Of a DNA stretch of 64,000 nucleotides, positions 1 through 8,052 are shown piece by piece. Position 1 is the first letter of the stretch. Every line of letters begins with the position of its first letter. The notes below the pieces were generated by a model. The model did no database searches and was not told where the DNA came from. It saw only the letters and a program-made list of their open reading frames with translations. The stretch spans positions 1 through 64,000 of the forward strand of contig NZ_QXGH01000031.1 in NCBI RefSeq assembly GCF_003515065.1, read 5' to 3'. This stretch comes from Nocardioides immobilis. Its GTDB lineage: Bacteria; Actinomycetota; Actinomycetes; Propionibacteriales; Nocardioidaceae. Position numbers and translations under genes: made by a program.

Positions 1-102
1 GAGGTGGCCGAGGAACTCAACGACCGCCCCCGCGCATGCCTCGATGACCGGTCCCCATCGCAGCTCATGCGACGATGGCGGCAACAACTCATCACTATCT
101 GA
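1..102 (+). mobile_element. 3' end of an IS30-like transposase gene (cut by window edge)
   Basis: The frame is open from the first base and ends in TGA at 100-102. The peptide includes ELNDRPRACLDDRSPSQL, which resembles the conserved C-terminal end of IS30-family (DDE) transposases, where an LNxRPRxxLxxxTP motif closes the catalytic domain. The rest of the element lies outside the window. About 25 nt after the stop the sequence becomes excisionase-like, so the right end of the IS is probably at about 104-128. I cannot confirm the terminal inverted repeat because the left end is missing. An IS3/IS481-type transposase tail is a possible alternative. Confidence 0.6.
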
Positions 103-195
103 TTCGCGACGATCGCTGGAAACCGCCTCCGTTACCGCCGCAGCGACGTCGAGGCGTACATCGAGCAGAACGCCGACCCCCGGGACATTGCCTGA
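103..195 (+). pseudogene. C-terminal remnant of a helix-turn-helix excisionase
   Basis: The frame 103-195, ending in TGA at 193-195, contains RLRYRRSDVEAYIEQNA. This matches the C-terminal half of the MerR-like HTH_17 domain of small actinobacterial excisionases, where an RYRRSDVEAWI-type sequence follows the helix-turn-helix. The start codon and recognition helix are missing, and the upstream sequence belongs to an IS30-like transposase. The likely history is that the insertion sequence landed in the gene and separated its 5' half. Its position just upstream of a tyrosine integrase fits the usual xis-int order of integrative elements. The remnant is probably not functional. Confidence 0.6.
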
Positions 196-307
196 CGGCG
201 AGCTAATGCGCCGGCAGCTTGGATTGTCACTTCGTTCGTCGGCGTTCATGCTGCCCTTACGATCCGATGACACCACCAGCACAGTCCGCAGCATGGAGGT
301 ACACCTC

Positions 308-385
308 ATGGCCGACCTGCCGCCCCGTTTCGTTGTCCAACCGCGGCGACGACCGATCCCTAGCCTCTCGTCAAGGGGGCGCTGA
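308..385 (+). CDS. Small 25-codon ORF with a strong RBS, coupled to the integrase
   Basis: ATG at 308 follows a textbook Shine-Dalgarno GGAGGT (295-300) with 7 nt spacing; an in-frame ATG at 293 overlaps that site. The ORF encodes a basic peptide beginning MADLPPRFVVQPRRRP and stops at 383-385, one base before the integrase ATG at 387. The arrangement suggests translational coupling to the integrase. I recognise no domain. It may be a leader peptide, or simply the remnant of an upstream reading frame; the RBS is the only positive evidence. Confidence 0.35.
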   Translation: MADLPPRFVVQPRRRPIPSLSSRGR

Positions 386-386
386 G

Positions 387-1568
387 ATGGCACGTAGGCG
401 CATCCCCATCGGTGGGTACGGCGAGATTTCCTACACCCAGCGAGGACGAGTGTGGCGGGCCATCACGCGAACCCGCGACCGCGACGGCGTTCTGCGCCAG
501 GTCACAGCCAGCGGCCCAAGCAAGGAGAGTGCCCGTCGCACCCTTGTCGCGGACATCGAGTTGCGCCACGAGACTGGCGCTGGTGTCAAAGCGGATGGCA
601 TAGCGCCTGATACCAAGATCTCTGTGCTTGCCGATGAATGGATCAAGGAGTGCGAAATGCGAGACCTGAAGACAAGGTCTCTGCGGATCTACCGCGACTC
701 GGTTCGGCTCCACATCAAGCCGTACATGGGCGAATGGCTGGTCGGTGAGGCGACCACCGGTGCAGTCGATCGGGTGCTAAAGGAGCATCGTGACTCAGGC
801 CGTGACACCAGCGCTCTGCGCAAGCAGCTTAATCAGATGTTCGCCCTGGCCGTACGTCATGACGCGCTTGCATCGAACCCGGTCACCAACGTCGCGAAGA
901 TCAAGCGCAGGAAGCCGAAGGTGCGAATCCTGGCGGACACGGCCCAGGTCGCGGAGATCCGCGGCCTGATTGAGAAGTGGGAGACAAAGGACCGTCCCGG
1001 CCCCAAGGCGTCTCGCGACTTGCGCGACCTGACCCTGCTGCTGATGTCGACCGGCGCCCGGATCGGCGAAGCCCTGGCACTGCGATGGCAGGACATCAAC
1101 CTTCTGGCCGAGCGCCCCTACCTGATGATCACAGGCACCATCATCCAAGAGAAGGGCATCGGGACCTGGCGTCAGGAAGAGGGTAAGTCGTTGCAGGCGA
1201 CCAGGCCGTTAGAGATCCCGCCGAGTGTGGTGACCATGCTCCTGGAGCGCCAGATGGCGCAGGGGCACAACCCCATCGACAGTGTCTTCCCGAGCCGTGT
1301 CGGCACGTGGACCCCGTACTCCACGATGTATCGGCGCTGGAATGACGCGACGAGGGGGACGAAGTACGACTGGGTGACATTCAAAACGTTCCGCAAGCAG
1401 GTGGGGACCCTGATCGCGCGGGAACTCGGCGCGAAGGTCGCCAAGGACCAACTCGGGCACGCCAACGAGGTGACCACCGAGACCTTCTACATCGCGCAGA
1501 GCGTCGATGCTCCGAAGGTCTCGGGACTCATCGAGAAGTTCATCCGAGACTCTGCCCCCAGCAGTTGA
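387..1568 (+). CDS. Tyrosine site-specific recombinase (integrase)
   Basis: A 393-residue phage/ICE-type integrase. An N-terminal arm-binding-like segment (about residues 5-55) is followed by a SAM-like core-binding domain (about 75-160) and the catalytic domain (about 185-390). Visible catalytic residues are Arg225 in TGARIGEAL, Arg336 in FKTFRKQ, His358 in QLGHANE and Tyr368 in TETFYI. The HxxR box reads KTFR, so the usual first His is Lys. ATG 387 is chosen over the longer open frame because AAGGGGG lies just upstream and homologues begin at this point. The gene points at the 3' end of a tRNA-Asn gene, which makes that tRNA the probable attachment site of the element. Confidence 0.9.
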   Translation: MARRRIPIGGYGEISYTQRGRVWRAITRTRDRDGVLRQVTASGPSKESARRTLVADIELRHETGAGVKADGIAPDTKISVLADEWIKECEMRDLKTRSLRIYRDSVRLHIKPYMGEWLVGEATTGAVDRVLKEHRDSGRDTSALRKQLNQMFALAVRHDALASNPVTNVAKIKRRKPKVRILADTAQVAEIRGLIEKWETKDRPGPKASRDLRDLTLLLMSTGARIGEALALRWQDINLLAERPYLMITGTIIQEKGIGTWRQEEGKSLQATRPLEIPPSVVTMLLERQMAQGHNPIDSVFPSRVGTWTPYSTMYRRWNDATRGTKYDWVTFKTFRKQVGTLIARELGAKVAKDQLGHANEVTTETFYIAQSVDAPKVSGLIEKFIRDSAPSS

Positions 1569-1640
1569 CCCCCAGCCGATCTAGGCCGTCACGCGTGTCC
1601 GACGAGGCCTCACACGTCTGCCGCTACCTGGAAAAGCGCC

Positions 1641-1696
1641 TGGTCACGGTTTCAATCCGTGACCATAGTGTGACCAAAGCCGGATTTGGCAAATCC
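1641..1696. repeat. Inverted repeats between integrase and tRNA-Asn (possible arm/att sites)
   Basis: A perfect palindrome with 9-bp arms TGGTCACGG and CCGTGACCA occupies 1641-1665, and a further direct GTGACCA follows at 1670-1676. A second inverted repeat, GGATTT-GGC-AAATCC, occupies 1682-1696. Repeated short sites between an integrase gene and its tRNA target are typical of integrase arm-binding sites. The first palindrome could equally be the integrase terminator. Confidence 0.4.
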
Positions 1697-1741
1697 AAAA
1701 GGGCCCCTGCCTGGACGTTTGCCCAGGTCAGAGGCCCTTTT
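1697..1741 (-). terminator. Intrinsic terminator of tRNA-Asn
   Basis: On the minus strand, 5 nt after the tRNA 3' end, a stem formed by AAAAGGGCC and GGCCCTTTT encloses an inner CCTGG/CCAGG pairing and ends in a T run. This is a classical Rho-independent terminator, of a kind uncommon elsewhere in this window. Because of its A/T flanks it could also act for integrase transcription on the plus strand. Confidence 0.8.
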
Positions 1742-1745
1742 CTCG

Positions 1746-1818
1746 CTCCCCCGGTTGGACTCGAACCAACAACCCTCCGGTTAACAGCCGAATGCTCTGC
1801 CAGTTGAGCTACAGGGGA
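1746..1818 (-). tRNA. tRNA-Asn (anticodon GUU)
   Basis: The reverse complement folds as a complete 73-nt cloverleaf. The acceptor TCCCCTG pairs with CGGGGGA, the D-arm contains AGCTCAACTGGCAGAGC, the anticodon loop is CTGTTAA with GTT as anticodon, and the T-arm contains GGTTCGAGTCCAACC. The discriminator is G and CCA is not encoded. The 3' end faces the integrase gene at 387-1568, as expected for an integration target whose 3' half is restored by the element. Confidence 0.95.
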
Positions 1819-1891
1819 CCGGCGTCCGGCTCAGCCGGACAGCCCGCACAGATTAGCAAGGTCCGTCGGCGCCGATGAAATTGGTAGGGCC

Positions 1892-2377
1892 CTACTCCCC
1901 CACATCGCCGCGTGCCGACGCGAGTGCCTCGTCCACGACCGCTGCGACGGCGGGATCGGCGGGATCCAGGCCGTCGTCGTACTCGACGAACCACGCGATC
2001 GCGCCGGACCCTGCTGGCGCGCGACGGCCGAGGACGCGGACCGCGAGCCGGTCGCGGACCGGTACGTGCCGCTGGACCACGATGCTCGCGGTCACCCGCT
2101 CCCGGACCAGCGACAGCAGCCGGTCCGGGTCGACCAGCGCGACGCGGTGCTCGGGCTGCGGTGCGCCGTAGGTGCCGATCTCGACCACGCGGAGCACCCG
2201 TTCGTCACTGTCCCACTCGGCCGTCGCGATCTCCTCCCAGGGCAGCCGGGGCGGCTCGCGGTCCGGCAGGTAGAGCGCGTCGCGAGTCGCTGCCGTTGCG
2301 CTGCCCTCGGGGCTGGCGGCCCACGCGAGCACGCGTTCGCCGCGGGCGACCGACGGCAGGTCGCGCCTGCGTCTCAT
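1892..2377 (-). CDS. Conserved hypothetical protein downstream of dnaG
   Basis: A 161-residue protein beginning MRRRRDLPSVARGERVLAWA. The ATG at 2377 is chosen because the longer open frame upstream overlaps the dnaG 3' end and reads as a shadow of it. The sequence is soluble, with no signal peptide or membrane segment, and is rich in acidic residues and Arg. It contains YLPDREPPRLPWEEIATAEW and a C-terminal acidic tail, a layout reminiscent of PH-like small actinobacterial proteins. It lies 22 nt downstream of dnaG on the same strand and is probably cotranscribed. No function can be assigned. Confidence 0.7.
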   Translation of the reverse strand: MRRRRDLPSVARGERVLAWAASPEGSATAATRDALYLPDREPPRLPWEEIATAEWDSDERVLRVVEIGTYGAPQPEHRVALVDPDRLLSLVRERVTASIVVQRHVPVRDRLAVRVLGRRAPAGSGAIAWFVEYDDGLDPADPAVAAVVDEALASARGDVGE

Positions 2378-2399
2378 CACTGATCGAGCCTGTCGAGCC

Positions 2400-4283
2400 T
2401 CACGAGCCGATGATCCGGTCGCGCAGGGTGCGGCGGTGCTGCTCGAGGGCGGCCAGCTCGCCGAACATCTTGTTGTAGTCGTTGGGGTGCTCCACCGGGT
2501 TGGTGCGCTGGAGCCGCGACTTGATCTCGGCGATCCGGCGCAGCGTCGTGAGCTCGAGCAGGCGGAACACGTGGAGCGCGACGTACGACGCATCCGGCTC
2601 GCGGGTGGCGCGGATCGGCTCGACCGCGAGTGCGCTCACCGCCGTGAGGACCTCCGGGTCGGTGGCGCTGTCCCGGATCTTGCTGACCCAGCCCGGGTCG
2701 CCGTCGCCGGCGGCGGGACCGCCCGCGGCCTCGACCAGTGCCCACACCGCGCGGTAGGTCGGATGGGTGAAGTCGTTGGCGCCGATGTCGCCCGTCGTAC
2801 GGCCGATCGCCAGCGGGTGCTGGAGGACGAGCTTGAGCGTCTCGCGCTCGATGCCGAAGCGCGGGTCGAGCAGGTTCGGCACTGCCGGGCGGGCCGGCCG
2901 CTCGGCATCGGGCGGGACGTCGCGCCGCTGCCCGCGCTCGTCGGGGCAGCTCCCCCGCTTGGCCACCAGGCGCACCTCGGACAGGACCTGGTTGGTGTCG
3001 ATGTCCGCGCCGATCATCTTCGAGATCTCCTGCGCAAACGCCGTCACCTTCGACTGGTCCCGCACCGAGGAGACCAGCTGGGCGGCTTCGCGCATGGCAT
3101 CGATACGGCCGTCGGCACGGTCGAGGTCGAACTTGCCGATGACGTTGGCCAGCACGAACCGGTACAGCGGCTGCCGGGTCGCGATCAGCTCACGGACCGC
3201 GGCGTCGCCCGACTTGATCCGCAGGTCGCAGGGATCCATGCCCTCAGGCGCGACCGCGACGTAGGTCTGTGCGACGTACTGGTGGTCGCCCTGGAAGACC
3301 TTGATCGCGGCCTTCTGGCCGGCGGCGTCGCCGTCGAACGTGAAGATCACCTCGCCACGGAACTCCTCGTGGTCGGCGAGCAGCCGGCGCAGGACCTTCG
3401 CGTGGTCTTCGCCGAAGGCGGTGCCGCAGGTCGCGACCGCGGTGGTGACGCCGGCCAGGTGGCACGCCATCACGTCGGTGTAGCCCTCCACGATCACGGC
3501 CTGCGAGGAGCGGGCCATGTCGCGGCGAGCGAGGTCGACGCCGTACAGCACGTGGCTCTTCTTGTAGATCGCGGTCTCGGGGGTGTTGAGGTACTTCGCC
3601 TCGATCTTGTCGTCGTCGAAGATCCGGCGGGCGCCGAAGCCGATCGTGTCGCCCGACGTCTCGCGGATCGGCCACACCAGCCGCCCGCGGAACCGGTCGT
3701 AGGGCCCGCGGCCGACCGCGACCAGCCCTGCAGCAACCGCCTCGTCGAGCGAGAACTTGCGGTCGCGCAGGTGGTGCCAGAGGGCCTCGCTGTCGCGTGG
3801 GGCGAAGCCGACCCCGAAGTGCGCGGCGGAGGCCTGGTCGAAGCCGCGCTCGGAGAGGAACTGGCGCGCCTTCAGGGCCTCCGGTGTGGCGAGCTGACCG
3901 GCGTAGTACTCCTGCGCCACCGCGTGCGCCTCGATCAGCCGGCGCCGCTGCGGACCCTTGGGCCGGTCGTCGTCGCCGCCCTCCTCGCGCCGCAGCTGGA
4001 CGCCGTACTTGTCGGCCAGCCGCTCGACCGACTCGACGAAGGTGAGGCCGTCGACCTTCATGACGAACGCGATGACGTCGCCGCCTTCTCCGCAGCCGAA
4101 ACAGTGGAATCCTTTACCTGGGCGCACGTTGAACGAGGGTGACTTCTCGTCGTGGAACGGGCACAGACCCTTGAGCGAGCCACCCCCCGCGTTGCGGAGG
4201 GTGACGTAGCCGGACACGACCTCTTCGATCTTGGCCTTCTCGCGCACGGTCTGGATGTCGTCATCGCGAATCCGACCGGCCAT
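2400..4283 (-). CDS. dnaG: DNA primase DnaG
   Basis: A 627-residue primase that makes RNA primers at the replication fork. The N-terminal zinc ribbon is visible (Cys41, His44, Cys61, Cys64, in CPFHDEKSPSF and FHCFGCGEGGD). The catalytic core has the Toprim motif EGYTDVMACH and an acidic FTFDGDAAGQKA segment. The C-terminal region (about 470-627) fits the DnaB-interacting domain. Length is normal for actinobacterial DnaG. ATG 4283 gives the standard start MAGRIRDDDIQTVREK. The neighbouring dgt gene is also usual beside dnaG in this phylum. Confidence 0.98.
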   Translation of the reverse strand: MAGRIRDDDIQTVREKAKIEEVVSGYVTLRNAGGGSLKGLCPFHDEKSPSFNVRPGKGFHCFGCGEGGDVIAFVMKVDGLTFVESVERLADKYGVQLRREEGGDDDRPKGPQRRRLIEAHAVAQEYYAGQLATPEALKARQFLSERGFDQASAAHFGVGFAPRDSEALWHHLRDRKFSLDEAVAAGLVAVGRGPYDRFRGRLVWPIRETSGDTIGFGARRIFDDDKIEAKYLNTPETAIYKKSHVLYGVDLARRDMARSSQAVIVEGYTDVMACHLAGVTTAVATCGTAFGEDHAKVLRRLLADHEEFRGEVIFTFDGDAAGQKAAIKVFQGDHQYVAQTYVAVAPEGMDPCDLRIKSGDAAVRELIATRQPLYRFVLANVIGKFDLDRADGRIDAMREAAQLVSSVRDQSKVTAFAQEISKMIGADIDTNQVLSEVRLVAKRGSCPDERGQRRDVPPDAERPARPAVPNLLDPRFGIERETLKLVLQHPLAIGRTTGDIGANDFTHPTYRAVWALVEAAGGPAAGDGDPGWVSKIRDSATDPEVLTAVSALAVEPIRATREPDASYVALHVFRLLELTTLRRIAEIKSRLQRTNPVEHPNDYNKMFGELAALEQHRRTLRDRIIGS

Positions 4284-4312
4284 GCTGGCGATCCTAGGCG
4301 CAGCCCCCGACG

Positions 4313-5224
4313 TCAGTACTCACCGCTCATCACGTTGGCCAGCGGTTCCCCTGCTGCGAACCGGTGCAGCTGGTCGCGCACCAGGCGGTAGGCACGCGGC
4401 CACATCGCGCTGCTGGCGCCGCCGACGTGGGGTGAGACCAGCAGGTTCGGGACGTCCCAGAGCGGACTGTCGGCCGGCAGCGGCTCCGGATCGACCACGT
4501 CGAGAGCGGCGTGGATCCGCCCGGACCGCAGCGCCGCGACCAGGTCGTCGGTCACGACGACCGGTCCGCGCGACACGTTGACGAGCAGCGCGCCGTCCTT
4601 CAGCCGGGCCAGGAAGCCGGCGTCGACCAGGCCGCGGGTCTCCGCCGTGAGCGGCACGATGAGGACGACGACGTCGGCTTCGGGGAGCAAGTCGGGCAGG
4701 GCCGAGATCGGGTGGACGCCTTCCCGCGCCGACCGGGCGACCCGCACCACGTCGACCTCGAACGGCACCAGCCGTGCCTCGATCGCCGCCCCGACCGCGC
4801 CGTACCCGACGATCAGGACTCGCTTGTCCGCGAGTGCCGGGCGCCAGCCGGGCGACCACTCTCGCCGGTCCTGGGCTCGGACGAACCCGGGAATGCCTCG
4901 GAGCGAGGCCAGGATCAGGGTCAGGGCCAGCTCCGCCGTCGACGTGTCGTGGATGCCGCGGCCGTTGCAGAGCGTCACGCCGGGCGGCACCCGGTCGCGG
5001 AGGTTGTCGACGCCCGCGGTCAGGGTCTGCACGACCCGCAGCGCCGACATCCGCGTCATCACCTCGGCCACCGCGGGACCGACCTGGTACGGCGGCACGT
5101 AGAACGCGACGTCGCCGACGGTGTCGGGCACGTCCTCGGTGGGATCGACCACCTCGTAGCGCAGGTCGGACGGCGGATCATCGAGGACGTCGGGCGCGAA
5201 CGGCAGCCAGACCAGCGGGGACAC
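4313..5224 (-). CDS. D-2-hydroxyacid dehydrogenase (NAD-dependent)
   Basis: A 303-residue member of the D-isomer-specific 2-hydroxyacid dehydrogenase family. The Rossmann motif is GYGAVGAAIEA (about 140-150). The catalytic Arg is in NVSRGPVV, the Glu in the DVVDPEPLP segment and the His in SPHVGGAS. The substrate cannot be read from sequence; phosphoglycerate-type, glyoxylate/hydroxypyruvate and general 2-ketoacid reductases share these motifs. It is short because it lacks any ACT domain, which excludes a standard SerA. It lies between dnaG and the divergent dgt, and its start is 44 nt from the dgt start. Confidence 0.9.
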   Translation of the reverse strand: MSPLVWLPFAPDVLDDPPSDLRYEVVDPTEDVPDTVGDVAFYVPPYQVGPAVAEVMTRMSALRVVQTLTAGVDNLRDRVPPGVTLCNGRGIHDTSTAELALTLILASLRGIPGFVRAQDRREWSPGWRPALADKRVLIVGYGAVGAAIEARLVPFEVDVVRVARSAREGVHPISALPDLLPEADVVVLIVPLTAETRGLVDAGFLARLKDGALLVNVSRGPVVVTDDLVAALRSGRIHAALDVVDPEPLPADSPLWDVPNLLVSPHVGGASSAMWPRAYRLVRDQLHRFAAGEPLANVMSGEY

Positions 5225-5255
5225 GGCTGGCGAGTCTACGACCGGTCGCGGCCGG

Positions 5256-5261
5256 TAGTCT
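5256..5261 (+). promoter_or_regulatory. -10 hexamer TAGTCT of a probably leaderless dgt promoter
   Basis: TAGTCT is followed by 7 nt and then the GTG start of dgt at 5269. That spacing places the transcription start at or next to the start codon. No Shine-Dalgarno is present, which supports leaderless initiation and fixes the start at 5269. Confidence 0.55.
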
Positions 5262-5268
5262 CCGGCCG

Positions 5269-6546
5269 GTGGAGGTCGTCGAGGAGCGGTACGGCGCGGC
5301 CGACCGTGAGCGGATCGTGCCGGAGCCGCCGAAGCGGGTCGACGCGCCGGAGCGGAAGCCGTTCGAGCGCGACCGCGCGCGCGTCGTACACGCGGCGTCG
5401 TTCCGACGGCTCGCGGCGAAGACGCAGGTGGTCGGGCCGCAGAGCGACGACTTCGTCCGCAACCGGCTGACCCACAGCCTCGAGGTCGCCCAGATCGCGC
5501 GGGACCTCTCGCGCGCCCTCGGCACCCACCCCGACATCGCCGAGACGGCGGCGCTCGCGCACGACCTCGGGCACCCGCCGTTCGGGCACAACGGCGAACG
5601 CGCCCTCAACCGGCTCGCCGTCGACTGCGGCGGGTTCGAGGGCAACGCCCAGACGCTGCGCCTGCTCACCCGGCTCGAGGCGAAGACGTCGGACGCCGCC
5701 GGTGGATCGGCGGGACTCAACCTGACCCGGGCGACGCTCGACGCCTGCACGAAGTACCCCTGGCCGATCGCCGACGCGCCGCAGCCCGGCGGCGTGCACA
5801 GCGACGGCATGACCCGTGAAGGCACCAAGTTCGGCGTGTACGACGACGACCTCCCCGCCTTCCGCTGGCTCCGCCAGGGGGCGCCGGACGGTCGCCGCTG
5901 TGTCGAAGCGCAGGTCATGGACCTCGCCGACGACGTCGCCTACTCGGTCCACGACGTCGAGGACGGCACCGTCGCCGGCAAGATCGACCTCACCCGGCTC
6001 GACAGCGCGGCCGTCTGGCAGACGGTCCGCGCGTGGTACGCCCCCGACACGACCGACGACGCACTCGACGACATGCTCGCCCGGTTGCGGCGGATCGGCA
6101 GCTGGCCGACCACGTCGTACGACGGAAACCGGGGCAGTCTGGCCGCGCTGAAGAACCTGACCAGCGACCTCATCGGCCGCTTCTGCGGTGCCGTGCAGCA
6201 GGCGACGTTCGCGGCGAGCGACGGCCCGTTCGTCCGCTACCACGCGGACCTGGTGATCCCGGAGGAGACCTGGGCCGAGATCACCGCGCTCAAGGGCATC
6301 GCGGCCTACTACGTGATGCAGGCCGACGAGCGCGTCGCCCTCCAGCAACGCCAACGGGAGCTGCTCGCGGAACTGGTCACCGTGCTGCTCGACCGGGCCC
6401 CCGACGAGCTCGACGAGACCTACCGTGCCGACTGGAACGCGGCCGCCGACGATGCCGGTCGGCTCCGGGTCGTCATCGACCAGGTCGCCTCTCTCACCGA
6501 CGCCTCGGCCCGCGGCTGGCACGCGCGACTCACCGAAGGCCGGTGA
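5269..6546 (+). CDS. dgt: dGTP triphosphohydrolase family protein (Dgt-like, HD domain)
   Basis: A 425-residue HD-superfamily enzyme that hydrolyses dNTPs to the nucleoside and tripolyphosphate, thereby setting dNTP pools. The metal ligands are visible as His69 (RLTHSLEV), His98-Asp99 (LAHDLGHPPFGHNGE) and a downstream Asp in DLADDVAYSVHD. The N-terminal YGAADRERIVPEPPKR segment is typical of actinobacterial Dgt. The GTG start at 5269 is chosen because the longer open frame overlaps the divergent dehydrogenase gene and a good -10 sits 8 nt upstream. Its place beside dnaG fits a role at replication. Confidence 0.95.
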   Translation: MEVVEERYGAADRERIVPEPPKRVDAPERKPFERDRARVVHAASFRRLAAKTQVVGPQSDDFVRNRLTHSLEVAQIARDLSRALGTHPDIAETAALAHDLGHPPFGHNGERALNRLAVDCGGFEGNAQTLRLLTRLEAKTSDAAGGSAGLNLTRATLDACTKYPWPIADAPQPGGVHSDGMTREGTKFGVYDDDLPAFRWLRQGAPDGRRCVEAQVMDLADDVAYSVHDVEDGTVAGKIDLTRLDSAAVWQTVRAWYAPDTTDDALDDMLARLRRIGSWPTTSYDGNRGSLAALKNLTSDLIGRFCGAVQQATFAASDGPFVRYHADLVIPEETWAEITALKGIAAYYVMQADERVALQQRQRELLAELVTVLLDRAPDELDETYRADWNAAADDAGRLRVVIDQVASLTDASARGWHARLTEGR

Positions 6547-6638
6547 GCAGGCGGACGAGCGACGTAGGATCAACCCAGGTCGACCGAACGCCGTCGCAGC
6601 CTGTGCCGGGCAGCCGACCGTCAGGGAGAGGCGGCGCC

Positions 6639-7016
6639 ATGGGTGCCCCGCATCAGTACCCGTACCCGCATCGCTACGCCCAGCCGCTCGGAGCACTCCG
6701 GCTGCGGCTCGCACCAGGCTTCGGCGGAGCCGAGGTGGACGGGGCCTGGTGGCCGTACGGCCGGGACCTGACCCGTGAGGTGCCGCACCTGGTCGACGAC
6801 TTCCCGAAAGGACGCGGCCGGGTCGACCGCGTCGTCTACGCCCCCGACGACTGGGACGTCGTCGCCACCGAGGTCTTCACCGGCCACGGTCGGGTCAAGG
6901 TGGGCTTCCTGCCCGCCGACCGCCCCGGAGGACTGGTGCTGCTCCGGCTGACCGGCTCCGGGATCGTCCGGCTGCGCGTCCTGTGGACGCCACCGGACCC
7001 GTCGATCCGGTTCTGA
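6639..7016 (+). CDS. DUF5994 family protein
   Basis: A 125-residue soluble protein. The diagnostic feature is LRLRLAPGFGGAEVDGAWWPYGRDL, a conserved DUF5994 signature in actinobacteria (a GAWWPxxRDL core), followed by a predicted beta-rich region with VGFLPADRPGG. ATG 6639 is preceded by AGGGAGAGG, a good ribosome binding site. No catalytic motif is apparent and no function is known. It is 92 nt downstream of dgt on the same strand and may have its own promoter. Confidence 0.75.
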   Translation: MGAPHQYPYPHRYAQPLGALRLRLAPGFGGAEVDGAWWPYGRDLTREVPHLVDDFPKGRGRVDRVVYAPDDWDVVATEVFTGHGRVKVGFLPADRPGGLVLLRLTGSGIVRLRVLWTPPDPSIRF

Positions 7017-7046
7017 CCGCGCGAACCTCGACTCGCGCCGTCCGAC

Positions 7047-7919
7047 TCAGTACGTCGTGACGTGCACGTGGTCGTAGTGGTTGGCGGTGGTGGACCCACG
7101 GTCCTCCATGCCGCGCCAGCCCTCGCCGGAGCGCTCCACGGACCAGATTTGCTGGGAATAGATCAGGTAGCTGACGCCGAGCTCGGAGTAGTGCTCGCGG
7201 ATGAACTCCGCGACCTGCCAGCCCCGGTCGCCGGACACCATGATGTCGACGGCGATGCCCTGGGCGTGCTCACCGTCGCCACGGAAGGTTCCGTAGACGG
7301 TGATCTCCGGGAAGTTGGCGCACACCGCTTCGTGCACCTTGACGATGTTGGGGCTCACGCCCGGCGAGACGGAGCTGCCGTTGGTGCACTCGCCGCCGAT
7401 CGCGAACGGCTTCTCGGCGCTGAGGTAGCCGGCGGTGACCCAGCGGGCCTCGCCGTCGAGGACGATCTCCTCACGGCCCTTCAGCGAGCGGCCGGTGACG
7501 AGCACCTTCTTGCCGCTGTCGAGCACGCCGACCTGCTTCGCCTTGCCGTCGGGCCGGGTCCACAGGTTGAGCTCGGTCGTCGTCCACCGCTGGGTGTCGG
7601 CCCGGTTGACGGCCTGGCGAACCGCTGCAGGGGCCAGCATCTTGTCGGCCTGGCTGAGAGGAGCGACGGCTTCCTGCTGGACCACGCCACGCGTGCCACC
7701 GTTGTCACGGGAGATCGTGCCGAGCTCGCGCCGGTCGATGCCGATCCCGTTGGCCGCGAGCGACGAGTCGTCGGCCAGGAGGTCCTGGGCGGGCTGAGAG
7801 CCCGCGACGCCCACCGCCACGACGGCGCCGGTTGCTAGTACTGCCAAGGGGGCCGCGATGAACGCTGCCCGAGGCCTGCGTTGCGCGGTCTCCCGCTTGT
7901 GGCTGTGAGTGCATGCCAC
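7047..7919 (-). CDS. Secreted protein with SH3-like domain and C-terminal cell-wall-type domain
   Basis: A 290-residue protein with an N-terminal basic region and a membrane segment (AAFIAAPLAVLATGAVVAVG, about residues 17-36), so it is exported or anchored. Residues about 105-165 (LNLWTRPDGKAKQVGVLDSGKKVLV) look like a bacterial SH3 domain. The C-terminal part has HAQGIAVDIMV and ends in NHYDHVHVTTY, matching the H...D...H pattern of the LAS-like domain found in actinobacterial secreted proteins. Peptidoglycan binding or hydrolysis is inferred. The GTG at 7919 gives the start VACTHSHKRE and follows AAAGGAA. Confidence 0.75.
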   Translation of the reverse strand: MACTHSHKRETAQRRPRAAFIAAPLAVLATGAVVAVGVAGSQPAQDLLADDSSLAANGIGIDRRELGTISRDNGGTRGVVQQEAVAPLSQADKMLAPAAVRQAVNRADTQRWTTTELNLWTRPDGKAKQVGVLDSGKKVLVTGRSLKGREEIVLDGEARWVTAGYLSAEKPFAIGGECTNGSSVSPGVSPNIVKVHEAVCANFPEITVYGTFRGDGEHAQGIAVDIMVSGDRGWQVAEFIREHYSELGVSYLIYSQQIWSVERSGEGWRGMEDRGSTTANHYDHVHVTTY

Positions 7920-7958
7920 GCGCTGATTCCTTTGCTTTCGCCTTGTTCTGTCAGATGC

Positions 7959-7980
7959 CCGGGCCACCGTAGCGGCCCGG
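7959..7980 (-). other. Hairpin in the 5' leader of the secreted SH3 protein
   Basis: CCGGGCC and GGCCCGG form a 7-bp stem around an 8-nt loop, 40 nt upstream of the GTG start. It could be a leader structure. I looked for c-di-AMP (ydaO) riboswitch signatures, which precede cell-wall hydrolase genes in actinobacteria, and saw none. Confidence 0.35.
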
Positions 7981-8052
7981 ACATGAACATCGACTAAACC
8001 AGACGACTTTTCCACAGGCGAATCCTCGCCCGTTGTTTCGGGGTGTTCCCCG

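Noticed and set aside
2436..4142. Long plus-strand frame inside dnaG
   Set aside because: It overlaps dnaG completely, has no RBS and shows no recognisable domain; dnaG has all primase motifs.
7920..8052. Possible ydaO/c-di-AMP riboswitch before the secreted SH3 protein
   Set aside because: Such riboswitches precede cell-wall hydrolases in actinobacteria, but the conserved segments are not present and the gap is too short.
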